From Marinobacter sp. ELB17 (GTDB lineage Bacteria; Pseudomonadota; Gammaproteobacteria; Pseudomonadales; Oleiphilaceae), in the NCBI RefSeq assembly GCF_000169375.1, contig NZ_AAXY01000020.1, positions 1 through 64,000 on the forward strand: 64,000 nt of DNA, in the 5' to 3' direction. Below, piece after piece: positions 34,571-44,462 of the stretch. The notes below the pieces were generated by a model. It saw only the letters and a list, made by a program, of their open reading frames with translations, did not search any database and had not been told where the DNA came from. Within the stretch, counting starts at the first letter, position 1. Each line of letters starts with the position of its first letter. Both the position numbers and the translations under genes were made by a program.

Positions 34571-35569
34571 ATGTTAAGAGATTCAACTATTCTGGTTACT
34601 GGTGGCACTGGTTCTTTTGGTCACCAATTCATTCCGATGACCCTGGAGAAATACAACCCCAAGAAAATCATTGTGTTCTCTCGGGATGAAATGAAACAGT
34701 GGGAAATGGCCAAGTTGTTTCAGGGTGATGACAGGCTGCGCTTTTTTATCGGAGACGTACGCGATAAAGACCGCCTCTACCGTGCGCTGGACGGGGTTGA
34801 CTATGTGGTACACGCTGCAGCTACCAAAATTGTACCAACTGCCGAATATAATCCGTTCGAATGTATAAAAACCAATATCAACGGCGCCATGAACCTGATT
34901 GACGCCTGCATTGATAAAGGCATTAAAGGTGTTGTCGCACTTTCCACAGACAAGGCCAGCAGCCCGATTAATCTTTACGGTGCCACCAAACTGGCGTCGG
35001 ATAAGCTGTTTGTTGCTGGCAATTCCTACGCTGGTGGCCACAGCACCCGTTTCTCTGTGGTGCGTTATGGCAACGTCATGGGCTCCCGAGGTTCTGTGAT
35101 TCCGTTCTTCATGTCGATTAGAAACAAAGGCGTTTTGCCAATTACCGATGAGCGAATGACACGCTTTATGATCTCATTGGAAGAGGGGGTGGATCTGGTC
35201 TGGCATGCATTTGAAGACATGGTCGGGGGCGAAATTTACGTAAAGAAAATTCCTTCCATGAAAATGACCGATTTGGCCCGGGTAGTCGCGCCCGAAGCGA
35301 AGCAAGAAGTGATCGGTGTTCGCCCCGGTGAAAAGCTGCATGAACAAATGATTGGTGCAGAAGACTCCTACTTCACGTATGAATATCCTGAGCATTTTAA
35401 AATCCTCCCTAATATCAACAATTGGGGAAATTGTCCGAGCCGCATCAAGGATGGCAAAAAGGTAGAAGAAGGCTTTGTGTACGCAAGCGATAGCAACACA
35501 GAATGGATGGCGGACGAAGACTTGCAGGCTTGGATCGATCGCAACTCCAGTGACATTGGAAAAATTTAA
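34571..35569 (+). CDS. pseB: UDP-GlcNAc 4,6-dehydratase (inverting)
   Basis: 332 residues from the ATG at 34571; the frame extends upstream into wzx but homology starts here. Rossmann motif TGGTGSFG (10-17) and the catalytic region STDKASSPINLYGATK identify PseB, the first enzyme of CMP-pseudaminic acid synthesis. pseC follows two bases after the stop. Confidence 0.94.
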   Translation: MLRDSTILVTGGTGSFGHQFIPMTLEKYNPKKIIVFSRDEMKQWEMAKLFQGDDRLRFFIGDVRDKDRLYRALDGVDYVVHAAATKIVPTAEYNPFECIKTNINGAMNLIDACIDKGIKGVVALSTDKASSPINLYGATKLASDKLFVAGNSYAGGHSTRFSVVRYGNVMGSRGSVIPFFMSIRNKGVLPITDERMTRFMISLEEGVDLVWHAFEDMVGGEIYVKKIPSMKMTDLARVVAPEAKQEVIGVRPGEKLHEQMIGAEDSYFTYEYPEHFKILPNINNWGNCPSRIKDGKKVEEGFVYASDSNTEWMADEDLQAWIDRNSSDIGKI

Positions 35570-35571
35570 TC

Positions 35572-36738
35572 ATGATTCCTTATGGCAAGCAGGACATCAC
35601 TCAAGCAGATATCGATGCCGTTGTTAATGTACTGCAATCAGATTTTTTAACTCAGGGGCCAATGGTTCCTCGGTTTGAAGAGTTGGTGGCAGCGCACGTA
35701 GACGCCAAACATGCGGTTGCCGTCAACAGCGCCACCTCCGCGTTACACATTGCCTGCATGGCTCTGGGGTTAGGTGAGGGCGACTGGTTGTGGACCAGTC
35801 CGGTGACCTTCGTGGCTTCTGCAAACTGCGGCTTGTATTGCGGTGCTAAAGTGGATTTTGTGGATATAGACCCAAAAACCTATGACCTGTGCCCGGTCGA
35901 ACTGGAAGCCAAACTAAAGCAGGCGAAGATAGATAACCGCTTGCCCAAAGTGGTTGTGCCCGTACACCTGTGTGGCCAACCCTGCGACATGGCCGCCATC
36001 AGTAAATTGGCACAAGAATACGGCTTTAAAATCATTGAAGACGCATCCCACGCCATTGGCGGCAAATACAAAGGCGAATTCATCGGTAACGGGCGCTACA
36101 GCGACATCACCGTATTCAGCTTCCACCCGGTAAAAATTGTGACCACCGCCGAAGGTGGCATGGCCATGACCAACAGCGCCGACCTTGCCGAAAAAATGAA
36201 TCTGCATCGTAGCCACGGCATTACCCGCGACCCGCACCTAATGACCCATGCGCCCGATGGCCCTTGGTATTACCAGCAGATTGCACTGGGTTATAACTAC
36301 CGGATGACTGAGCTACAGGCAGCGTTGGGCGTTAGTCAGATGGAACGGCTGGATGCCTACGTGACGCGCCGGCACGAGCTGGCGAAACGTTATGATCAAT
36401 TATTGGCTGATCTGCCTTTAACCTTGCCTTGGCAGCACCCAAACAGTTACAGCGGCCTCCATCTTTACGTTATCCGCCTGCAACTGGAAAACACCAACCT
36501 TAGCCACTTAGACGTATTCGAAGCCCTGAGAGAGCAGGGTATTGGTGTGAACCTGCACTATATTCCTGTGCACATTCAGCCGTATTTCCGCGAAATGGGC
36601 TTTAGCGAAAACGATTTTCCGCAATCTATGGCCTATTACCGCGATGCGATTAGCTTGCCTATGTTTCAAGGGCTTACTAACGAACAGCAGGATACAGTGG
36701 TGGCGGTGCTAACAGAGATTCTGAGTAGTCAACCATGA
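35572..36738 (+). CDS. pseC: PseC aminotransferase
   Basis: 388 residues, PLP-dependent DegT/DnrJ/EryC1 type. The PLP lysine lies in FSFHPVKIVTTAEGG. It aminates the PseB product at C4 to give UDP-4-amino-4,6-dideoxy-N-acetyl-altrosamine. It sits between pseB and pseF and overlaps pseF by four bases. The start MIPYGKQDITQADIDAV is typical of PseC. Confidence 0.94.
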   Translation: MIPYGKQDITQADIDAVVNVLQSDFLTQGPMVPRFEELVAAHVDAKHAVAVNSATSALHIACMALGLGEGDWLWTSPVTFVASANCGLYCGAKVDFVDIDPKTYDLCPVELEAKLKQAKIDNRLPKVVVPVHLCGQPCDMAAISKLAQEYGFKIIEDASHAIGGKYKGEFIGNGRYSDITVFSFHPVKIVTTAEGGMAMTNSADLAEKMNLHRSHGITRDPHLMTHAPDGPWYYQQIALGYNYRMTELQAALGVSQMERLDAYVTRRHELAKRYDQLLADLPLTLPWQHPNSYSGLHLYVIRLQLENTNLSHLDVFEALREQGIGVNLHYIPVHIQPYFREMGFSENDFPQSMAYYRDAISLPMFQGLTNEQQDTVVAVLTEILSSQP

Positions 36739-37448
36739 CGGCGGGGAGCCGTGTAGCGATCATTCCAGCCCGTGGCGGCAGCAAGCGCATACCCCGCAAG
36801 AACATCCGTGAGTTTTGCGGCAAACCGATGATTGCTTGGTCGATTGAAGCGGCACTCAGTAGTGGATGTTTTGATCGCGTCATCGTTTCAACAGATGATG
36901 ATGAAATTGCCGAAGTGGCAAAAAAGTATGGAGCGGAAGTGCCTTTCGTGCGCTCGCCAGAATTGTCAGACGATCACACAGGCACTATTCCTGTAATACG
37001 CCATGCTGTCGACCGGTTAAACCAGCATGGGGTCCTTGTTGAGTATGCCTGTTGCATTTACGCCACCGCGCCGTTTATTGCTGTAGAGGATATTCAGCGA
37101 GGCTTCCGCCTCATGCAGCAACAATCCAGCGATTACGCGTTTTCAGTCACCAGTTACGCCTTTCCGATTCAACGAGCTATCTGCATTACCCCTACAGATA
37201 GGATTGCGATGTTCAGCCCCGAACACTTCAATACCCGCTCCCAAGACTTGGAAGAAGCGTGGCACGATGCTGGGCAATTCTACTGGGGTACAGCGGAAGC
37301 TTGGTTGCAGGAGCGTGCACTTTTTAGTGAACAAGCCATACCCGTTAAACTACCTCGCCATAGGGTGCAAGACATCGACACTCCAGAAGACTGGAGTAGG
37401 GCCGAATGGATGTTTAAGGCCATGCAGGCTTCAAAAGGCAATCAATGA
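36735..37448 (+). CDS. pseF: pseudaminic acid cytidylyltransferase
   Basis: 237 residues, with the CMP-sugar synthetase start (VAIIPARGGSKRIPRKNI). It activates pseudaminic acid with CTP. Overlaps pseC and pseG by four bases at each end, so all three are coupled. Confidence 0.94.
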   Translation: MTAGSRVAIIPARGGSKRIPRKNIREFCGKPMIAWSIEAALSSGCFDRVIVSTDDDEIAEVAKKYGAEVPFVRSPELSDDHTGTIPVIRHAVDRLNQHGVLVEYACCIYATAPFIAVEDIQRGFRLMQQQSSDYAFSVTSYAFPIQRAICITPTDRIAMFSPEHFNTRSQDLEEAWHDAGQFYWGTAEAWLQERALFSEQAIPVKLPRHRVQDIDTPEDWSRAEWMFKAMQASKGNQ

Positions 37449-38534
37449 ACATTGTTTTCAGAGTTGATGGTTCCATTCAGATGGGCACAGGCCATGTCAT
37501 GCGCTGCTTGACCCTGGCTGAAGAACTACAGCGCCTTGGGCACAGTTGTGTTTTTATCTGCCGGGAGCATCCTGGGAATCTGGGCGAGTTCATCACCAAT
37601 AAAGGCTTTGTTGTTCATTTACTATCTACTACGAGCGGCGTTAATTTCACGGTAGAAAACGACGATACGGCACATGCCGAATGGTTGGGGGTAAGTTGGC
37701 GTATAGACGCAGAACAGACGCTTGCTGCTCTTGGTTCTATGGAAGTAGATTGGTTGGTTGTAGACCACTACGCCCTTGATGCTCGTTGGGAGAGACTGCT
37801 GGCAAAAGCCGCAGGCCAGATCATGGTGATTGATGATTTGGCGGATCGACATCACGCCTGCGATCTTTTGTTAGATCAGAATCTGGGACGTGAGATTACA
37901 GACTATGATCATAAAGTTCCGGAACACTGCACTCGGTTGGTTGGTCCCAATTACGCACTTTTGCGCCCTGAGTTCGCTCGTTTACGCGAAAAAAGCCTAA
38001 AACGTCGCAAGATGCCTGAATTGAAGCGAATACTGATCTCCCTTGGCGGTGTAGACAGGACAAATGTCACTGCTCAGGTGTTGAACGTATTGAATGACTC
38101 GCAATTATCATCTGAAACTGAATTAGACGTCATTATGGGTGCAACAGCACCTCACCTAAATGATATCCGGACCCAAGTCAGTCACACCCGGTTCAGAGCA
38201 ACGGTAAGCGTTAATGTTGGTGATATGGCCGAGCGAATGTGTCGGGCTGACCTAGCCGTTGGGGCGGCAGGCAGTACATCTTGGGAACGTTGTTGCCTTG
38301 GATTGCCAGCGTTGATTGTCGTGCTTGCTGACAATCAAAAGTCGGCCGCACATGCTCTAAGTGAGCGGGGGGTCGCAATTGTCGCGAGCAGTTTGACATG
38401 ATTGGCATCGTGATTAATAGACTCATTGCCGATGATAATCTGATCCAGCATTTTCTAGTATGAGTGAATCTGGCGCCCAGTTGGTAAATGGCACCGGATG
38501 TGAGCAAGTAGTACAACATCTTATTAGTCGATAA
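37445..38534 (+). pseudogene. pseG: UDP-sugar hydrolase PseG with shifted 3' end
   Basis: The main frame (37445-38401) gives 318 residues: an N-terminal RVDGSIQMGTGHVMRCL typical of PseG and a GT-B fold with GAAGSTSWERCCLGLPAL. The end looks cut. In the next bases another frame reads INRLIADDNLIQHF, and a third reads MSESGAQLVNGTGCEQVVQHLISR to a stop at 38534, together a normal PseG tail. So two small indels break the last 40 or so codons. The active site is upstream, so partial function is possible. Confidence 0.75.
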
Positions 38535-38618
38535 TTTTTAATCCAGATTTTCAATTAATTGTATTAAATAAATTCGTTTATCACACTAGACCTATTTCAG
38601 AATGAGGAGTTAAGCACG

Positions 38619-39197
38619 ATGTATAAAGACTCAACTGGCAATTTTCATCTTCGGTCGCTGGAAAGAAAGCACATTGATTCTGAATACATTTCGTGGTTTG
38701 AAAATAAAGATGGGCATTTAGATTATTTTACCGGAAGCGGTCGAGAATTTTCTGAAGAGCTTATCGTTGAAGATTTTCAAGCAGGGATTTCGAGTGGAAA
38801 ATGGTTCTATTACCTTATAGAGAGTGCTTCAGGCGATAAAATAGGAAACGTAAAAGTAGGTCCTATCGATCATCGTAATAATACATCTGATTTAGTTTGC
38901 TTGATTGGAAATAGAGATTTTTTAGGAAAAGGTGTTGCAAGTAGGGCAATAAAAATTGCGAATACAATTGCTTTTGATAAATATGATATTCGGCGTCTTC
39001 ATGGTGGTATGTATGCTAGTAATATCTCGTCGATAAAAGCGTATACGAGAGCTGGCTGGCATGTAGAGGCTACCTTTAAGGGGTATTACTGGGTTAATGG
39101 AAAGTCAGAGGATAGAGTGTGTGTTGCGTGCCTTAATCCGAAGTACTTTCCTAAAGAACCAGAAGCGGTTATGGGTCAATTGAAGCATGGAGAATAA
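38619..39197 (+). CDS. GNAT-family N-acetyltransferase, probable PseH role
   Basis: 192 residues of RimJ/RimL type, with the acetyl-CoA loop RDFLGKGVASRAI. Its place between pseG and pseI suggests the PseH step, acetylating the 4-amino sugar. It is more AT-rich than its neighbours, which suggests separate origin. The ATG follows GAGGAG. Assignment to PseH is by context; sequence alone supports only GNAT. Confidence 0.78.
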   Translation: MYKDSTGNFHLRSLERKHIDSEYISWFENKDGHLDYFTGSGREFSEELIVEDFQAGISSGKWFYYLIESASGDKIGNVKVGPIDHRNNTSDLVCLIGNRDFLGKGVASRAIKIANTIAFDKYDIRRLHGGMYASNISSIKAYTRAGWHVEATFKGYYWVNGKSEDRVCVACLNPKYFPKEPEAVMGQLKHGE

Positions 39198-39199
39198 TC

Positions 39200-40237
39200 G
39201 TGGAAATCAGTAAGCGTAAAATTGGCTCAAAATATCCGCCCTACATCATTGCAGAACTTTCTGCGAACCATAACGGCAAGTTTGAAACAGCGCTCAAGAT
39301 CATTGAAGAAGCCGCAAAAGCCGGTGCAGATGCGGTAAAGCTACAAACATACCGGCCAGACACGATCACGCTGGATTCCGACGCCGATGAGTTCAAGATC
39401 AAAGGTGGTTTGTGGGACGGTAGAACATTGTATTCACTGTATCAAGAAGCCCATATGCCCTGGGAGTGGCACAAGCCGCTGTTCGAACACGCCAGAAAGA
39501 TCGGGATTCCTATTTTCAGTTCACCCTTCGACAACACGGCGGTAGACCTGCTCGAAGACCTGAACGCCCCAGCCTATAAGATTGCTTCTTTTGAAGCCGT
39601 CGATCTTCCGCTGATTCGCTATGTGGCCAGTACGGGCAAGCCAATGATTATCTCCACCGGTATGGCTGACGCCGAGGAAATCAGTGAAGCCATAGCCGCA
39701 GCCAGAGAAGGCGGCTGCAAGGAATTGGCGATACTGCACTGCGTAAGTGGCTACCCGGCCCCAGCGGAAGACTACAATCTGCGCACCATACCCGACATGA
39801 TGGAGCGGTTTGGTTTGGTAACAGGCTTGTCTGATCACACCCTGGACAACACCACGGCCATTGCCAGTGTTGTGTTAGGTGCGTCAATTATCGAGAAACA
39901 CTTCACTCTGGACCGGAAAGGCGGTGGCCCTGATGATAGCTTCTCCTTAGAACCCGCTGACCTTGCCGCGCTTTGTAGGGACAGCAAAACAGCTTGGAAT
40001 GCGCTTGGCAAAATCGATTATGGGCGTAAATCCAGTGAGCAGGATAACGTCAAGTTCCGTCGTTCCCTGTATTTTGTCAAAGACATGAACGCCGGCGACA
40101 TTGTTACCGCAGACAGCGTGCGCAGTGTACGTCCCGGATTTGGGTTGGCGCCCAAAAAGCTAGAGTGGGTTCTCGGGCAGAAATTGAACAAGCCCGTTAG
40201 CGCGAATACCCCGGTAAAAGAAGATAGTTTCGCTTGA
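39200..40237 (+). CDS. pseI: pseudaminic acid synthase
   Basis: 345 residues from GTG. The NeuB-type TIM barrel (IIAELSANHNGK near the start, KLQTYRPDTIT, GLSDHTLD) is followed by a C-terminal antifreeze-like SAF domain (about 285-345, RSLYFVKDMNAGD...). It condenses the trideoxy sugar with PEP to form pseudaminic acid. It overlaps the next gene by four bases. Confidence 0.94.
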   Translation: MEISKRKIGSKYPPYIIAELSANHNGKFETALKIIEEAAKAGADAVKLQTYRPDTITLDSDADEFKIKGGLWDGRTLYSLYQEAHMPWEWHKPLFEHARKIGIPIFSSPFDNTAVDLLEDLNAPAYKIASFEAVDLPLIRYVASTGKPMIISTGMADAEEISEAIAAAREGGCKELAILHCVSGYPAPAEDYNLRTIPDMMERFGLVTGLSDHTLDNTTAIASVVLGASIIEKHFTLDRKGGGPDDSFSLEPADLAALCRDSKTAWNALGKIDYGRKSSEQDNVKFRRSLYFVKDMNAGDIVTADSVRSVRPGFGLAPKKLEWVLGQKLNKPVSANTPVKEDSFA

Positions 40238-41655
40238 TGGGTTGGTACAGCGATCTCAAAGCGGTACTTGCCGGTGAGCCGGAACCTTGGCTGGCTTACT
40301 TGCACGGTCAGCAGCTTGATAACCTCTCGTTACTCAAAACGAAGAGGCCACGCTATCGAGGATTGGTTCTTCAAGTTGCAAAATATGTAGCATTTCTTTT
40401 GCGCGATCTGAAATTTAACCAGCGCCCCGAGCTGAAGTGCTCGGCCAAGTTTTTTGTATTTGCTGGATCTGCCAACCAAATAGGTTCCCTCAACCAAACA
40501 ATTGATTCACTGAAACAAAGCGGCCAAAGCGTTTTAGCAGTAGGCAATAAGGCTTTTTTAGACAATAGTGATCGCGCGGCCCGTTATGTTCCATTTTCCC
40601 TGAATATCGTTGATGTTCTGCGTTCAATCATTCTTTTGACCACTAGGGGATTTGGGCTATACAAAACACTGAGAGCCACACATCCAGTGTCTGTTGATTG
40701 GCATTTTGCGACATTTTGTAGTGTCTATAATTACCTAGTCTATTTCCATCGCGTGCTTAGGCAAGTGAAACCTGAATTTGTGATTACCGCCAATGACCAC
40801 AATGTTCCCAACCGATGTTTTTTGGCGGTTGCGCATCAGCTAGGTATCAAAACGGTATACCTGCAGCATGCATCCGTAAGTTCGATATTTCCTGCGTTGC
40901 GGGTTGATTATGCATTTCTGGATGGCCAGTGTGCGCTGGACACCTATCGACAGTGCGAGCCAAATCAACCAGCCACTGCTCGAAACGTACCGATACCCCA
41001 GGTAATTCTCTCTGGCCAGAAAAAGCACCTCAAGAGATCAGAAAGCCGCAATACCCACGTGGTTGGAGTCGCCCTAAACACTTTAGACGACGTTAAGGCC
41101 AGCATAGAACTTATCAATGCGCTTGCACGCGAAGGGTTGTCGGTGCGGCTACGCTGGCACCCGGGCCAGGCGGTGAAAGACACGAAGCAGTTCCGCGAAG
41201 CATTTGCGGCCAACGAACGCGTGTCATTGAGCGATCCACGGCAAGAGCCTATTTCCAGTTTTATGGAACGCATCGACTGGCTTATCGCAGGCAACAGCAG
41301 TATCCACCTAGAAGCTGCTCTAGCTGGCGTAATGCCTATCTATCATGAACTTACACCACCAGACATGCCAGATTACTACGGCTACGTAAAAAACAGTCTC
41401 ACCCAGCCAGCGGATTCTGTTGAAGATTTACTGGCACTGGTCAAAAGCATACGAGACAACCACGTCTCGAATGCCGAAGCGATTCGTTATTACAGCGCTA
41501 CCTACCTTACAGAGTGGGAAAGTAGAGAGGGAGAGTTGGTTGCTGAGTGTTTGAAGAGGCTTTGCACCGGGGAAGGGCTGCCGGTTGAGGTGGTGCGGTT
41601 TGAGCTGGAGGTTCCGGCGAGGGCTGCGGCAGGGGTTGGGGCTTGCTCAGCGTAG
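40234..41655 (+). CDS. GT-B-like glycosyltransferase, candidate pseudaminyl transferase
   Basis: 473 residues. No standard GT family was recognised with certainty. Features: YLQHASVSSIFP, LRWHPGQAVKD and a C-terminal AGNSSIHLEAALAG, which together resemble GT-B enzymes of capsule synthesis and CDP-glycerol transferase type. It is coupled to pseI, and glycosyltransferases for the sugar often follow its synthase. The specificity is inference. The last 20 residues (Gly/Ala-rich) look like a poorly conserved tail. Confidence 0.6.
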   Translation: MMGWYSDLKAVLAGEPEPWLAYLHGQQLDNLSLLKTKRPRYRGLVLQVAKYVAFLLRDLKFNQRPELKCSAKFFVFAGSANQIGSLNQTIDSLKQSGQSVLAVGNKAFLDNSDRAARYVPFSLNIVDVLRSIILLTTRGFGLYKTLRATHPVSVDWHFATFCSVYNYLVYFHRVLRQVKPEFVITANDHNVPNRCFLAVAHQLGIKTVYLQHASVSSIFPALRVDYAFLDGQCALDTYRQCEPNQPATARNVPIPQVILSGQKKHLKRSESRNTHVVGVALNTLDDVKASIELINALAREGLSVRLRWHPGQAVKDTKQFREAFAANERVSLSDPRQEPISSFMERIDWLIAGNSSIHLEAALAGVMPIYHELTPPDMPDYYGYVKNSLTQPADSVEDLLALVKSIRDNHVSNAEAIRYYSATYLTEWESREGELVAECLKRLCTGEGLPVEVVRFELEVPARAAAGVGACSA

Positions 41656-41782
41656 ATGAGCGCTAAAATTTTTTGGTTTAAAAATTCGCAAAATTCATGT
41701 TTAAACCGGAAGTTCTAGATAGGCATCCCGAGATTACGTGAATTGGTATCTCGCAAATATTTGGTGCGTTTGCATGTGCCTA

Positions 41783-42636
41783 GGGTCTGTTGACAATTGC
41801 TCGTAAGTCTTTGAAAGGTAAGAGCAAGCTCGTATAATGAAGTTCCGAAACAACAATCATACGAGCCCGCAATGCCCAGATACATGCTCACAGAGGAGCT
41901 GTGGTCCAAGCTAAGAGAAATACTGCTTCAATTCAGTCTGTATAACAAGGCAGGTCTGCGCAAAACAGTCGAAGGCATTCTGTTCAGAATGCGGACCGGC
42001 GTGCCCTGGAGAGATCTGCCAGACCGTTTCGGCAGATGGAATTCTGTCTACAAAGCGTTCAATGACTGGTCGAAAAAAGGCCTCTGGAAAAAGCTCTTCA
42101 ACGTGCTGAAAGCAGACTCCGATCTGGAATGGGTCTTCATTGATGGCAGCTATGTGAAAGCACACCAGCACAGTGCCGGAGCCGCAGGTGGCTACGACGA
42201 GAATATCGGTAAAAGCAGGGCTGGCAACACCTCCAAGGTGCATCTGGCGGTGAATGCTTACGGCCTGCCAGAGGCATTCACCATTACAGGTGGTCACATC
42301 AATGACTGCACTGAAGCGCCAACACTCATCGAAAAAATTGACGCTGCGCAGGTGCTGATAGCGGATAAAGGCTACGACAGCCAGATAATACGTGACAAGG
42401 GAGAAGCCCTCGGAATGAGCGTTATTATTCCCAGAAGGAAAAACTCGATAAAGGGAAACAAGGGGCTCGACCGGCATTTGTATAAGCTCAGACATCTGGT
42501 CGAGAATGCGTTTGCCAGACTCAAGCATTATCGGGCCGTCGCCACCCGATATGACAAACTGACTCGTAACTATGAGAGCATTGTGTCATTGGCTTGTGCA
42601 TTTCTCTGGCTGCCAATGTGAATTGTCAACAGACCC
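41783..42636. mobile_element. IS5-family element
   Basis: About 854 bp. The ends GGGTCTGTTGACAATT and AATTGTCAACAGACCC are perfect 16-bp inverted repeats, flanked by TA on both sides (target duplication). One transposase gene, intact. Inserted downstream of the pse genes. Confidence 0.93.
41872..42621 (+). CDS. IS5-family transposase
   Basis: 249 residues, single frame. The N-terminal DUF4096-like part (RMRTGVPWRDLPDRFG) precedes the DDE core: VFIDGSYVKAH (first D), IADKGYDS (second D), and HLVENAFARLKHYR (E). All three acidic residues are present, so it is probably active. Confidence 0.94.
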   Translation: MPRYMLTEELWSKLREILLQFSLYNKAGLRKTVEGILFRMRTGVPWRDLPDRFGRWNSVYKAFNDWSKKGLWKKLFNVLKADSDLEWVFIDGSYVKAHQHSAGAAGGYDENIGKSRAGNTSKVHLAVNAYGLPEAFTITGGHINDCTEAPTLIEKIDAAQVLIADKGYDSQIIRDKGEALGMSVIIPRRKNSIKGNKGLDRHLYKLRHLVENAFARLKHYRAVATRYDKLTRNYESIVSLACAFLWLPM

Positions 42637-42677
42637 TAATGGTCTAGGCGGAAAAAACGGTATTACACTAGTCTTTG

Positions 42678-42872
42678 TCTAGCGCGGTAACCCGCAGCAG
42701 AATGCATATATCGAACGCTACAATCGCACTCATCGCCATGAATGGCTGGCCCAATATCCGTTCCATTCCATTGCGGAGGTTCAGAAATAGGCACAGTAGT
42801 AGCTATGGACCTACAATAACGAACGACCCAACATGGGTCTTTGGGGGCATTGGCCCACAACATAAATTGGCC
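42678..42872 (+). pseudogene. IS3-family transposase remnant
   Basis: The frame reads NPQQNAYIERYNRTHRHEWL then several stops and WTYNNERPNMGL, the C-terminal signature of IS3-type OrfB. Only the end survives and it contains stop codons. The stretch 42873-43135 shows nothing further. Confidence 0.82.
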
Positions 42873-43135
42873 GCTGTGGCCTGAACTCTACTTTTGAGGC
42901 CCTCCAAAAATCGGGAGATTACCCGAGAAGGTCAGTTTTTGAGGTACCATTTTAGATGCGGCTACTGGTGCTTGGTGGATTGCTTAAATTCTTGTAATCA
43001 TGGCGCCTTTAGCCGCTTCTTTTTATCTTAATATAATAAATCCGGGCTAAAGTCAATTATGTTTTTTTTTCTTAATCACAGGTTTGCAATTAGTACCTGA
43101 GTCGATTGCGTCCAAGAACGTAGGAGCAGAATTTC

Positions 43136-44386
43136 TTGCTAATTCCACTTCAAATTTTAACAATATTTCTTTTGTTTTACCTTCTAATTAAAAAGCGACG
43201 ATTCGACTTATTTACTTTTTCTGGTTTTTTTTATTTTATTTATTTTTCGCCAATAATTTTAGATTTACTATATGATCCGTTTAGCCTGAGAAAGCTTCAG
43301 CCCTCGGAAGAAGTGTACATAATATTGTCGATGGTAGGTCTGGGCACGTTTTTGTTTGCTATTTTAAATGACTATTTATTTTATAGTGCTAACAGAACTC
43401 GTAACCCTTTTGTTTTAAGTAATAATTTGTATGCTCTAAAATATCTAAGCTTAGTTCTATTGTTATTTCTAGGTTTCATTTTCTATATTTATGGTTTTGA
43501 GTCCATGGTTCGAATCAAAATTGATGAATTTAATATTCCTTACTTTTCAATAATAGTGTGGTTCGCGTTGGTCATACTTTCGTTGTCGTTGAGAAATAAT
43601 AATTGGTTGGCTTTTTTAATTTCTGCTGGGTTCATTATCTTTCTGCTTTTAGCGGGAGTTAGATCGTACTTTGTTGTCGGAGTCTTCATCGTGATTTTCA
43701 TGACTTTTGGTAAGTCAAATGTGCGTTTGATCAGTCAATTCAAGTTGTTTATTTTTGGCGTTCTTCTAGTTAGCGTCATTTTTGGTTACAAGCCTGTTTA
43801 CAAAAGCGTTATAAACGGGGATTTTTCCAATGCGTTACGTTTCTACTCGTCAGTATCAGTTAATGATTTGGCTTATGTAATCGTCGAGCCCATGTATGTA
43901 TCGTCTCATTTGGTATACGTTGTTTCTGATGGCTTAGATATGAGTTTTAGGTATTTTTCTGAGCAGCTATCCGGAGCGATTCCGTTCCTCAAGGGCTTAA
44001 TCACTCGGCTTGGATGGGATTTTTTACCCAGTTTTCAGACAACGATTCAAGAAAAATACTATGCAGGAGTCGAGTATGGGGTTGCTTCTAATTTTTGGGC
44101 AGAAATTTATTCAATAGGAGATTTTCCTCTAGTATTTTTATTTGTGCTAGCTTTAAATGTATTTGTTCTTTACGTTAATCGTATTTTTCAGAGTGGCGGG
44201 TTTTATAAGTCGATATGGGTGCCCGCTGGTGTCTATTTTTCTTTTTATGTACATAGAATTGATCTTTCGATTTTTTTTAGCGTTATAAAATATAGTGTTA
44301 TTTTTTTGATGTTTATATTTCTAGTTTCACAACTATTTAAATATGCTCAATCTTGTTGGCCGAAAAAAATATCAGGTCTTGAATAA
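43136..44386 (+). CDS. wzy: O-antigen polymerase, Wzy-like
   Basis: 416 residues, about 10-12 predicted membrane helices and a large loop (about 225-330), the pattern of Wzy. No sequence motif is decisive, as usual for this family. The gene is strikingly AT-rich and starts at TTG. It is the only polytopic protein in the locus besides Wzx. It should join O-units on the periplasmic side. Confidence 0.72.
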   Translation: MLIPLQILTIFLLFYLLIKKRRFDLFTFSGFFYFIYFSPIILDLLYDPFSLRKLQPSEEVYIILSMVGLGTFLFAILNDYLFYSANRTRNPFVLSNNLYALKYLSLVLLLFLGFIFYIYGFESMVRIKIDEFNIPYFSIIVWFALVILSLSLRNNNWLAFLISAGFIIFLLLAGVRSYFVVGVFIVIFMTFGKSNVRLISQFKLFIFGVLLVSVIFGYKPVYKSVINGDFSNALRFYSSVSVNDLAYVIVEPMYVSSHLVYVVSDGLDMSFRYFSEQLSGAIPFLKGLITRLGWDFLPSFQTTIQEKYYAGVEYGVASNFWAEIYSIGDFPLVFLFVLALNVFVLYVNRIFQSGGFYKSIWVPAGVYFSFYVHRIDLSIFFSVIKYSVIFLMFIFLVSQLFKYAQSCWPKKISGLE

Positions 44387-44462
44387 GTTCTAAGAAACCT
44401 CTGAATAATTCTCCAAAATCAACGATGATGATACCATCACTAACTCGGCGGTCTCCAACTCC

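Noticed and set aside
41715..41909. Minus-strand 64-codon frame at the left end of the IS5 element
   Set aside because: Crosses the IS end, has no recognisable domain, and no ribosome binding site was seen.
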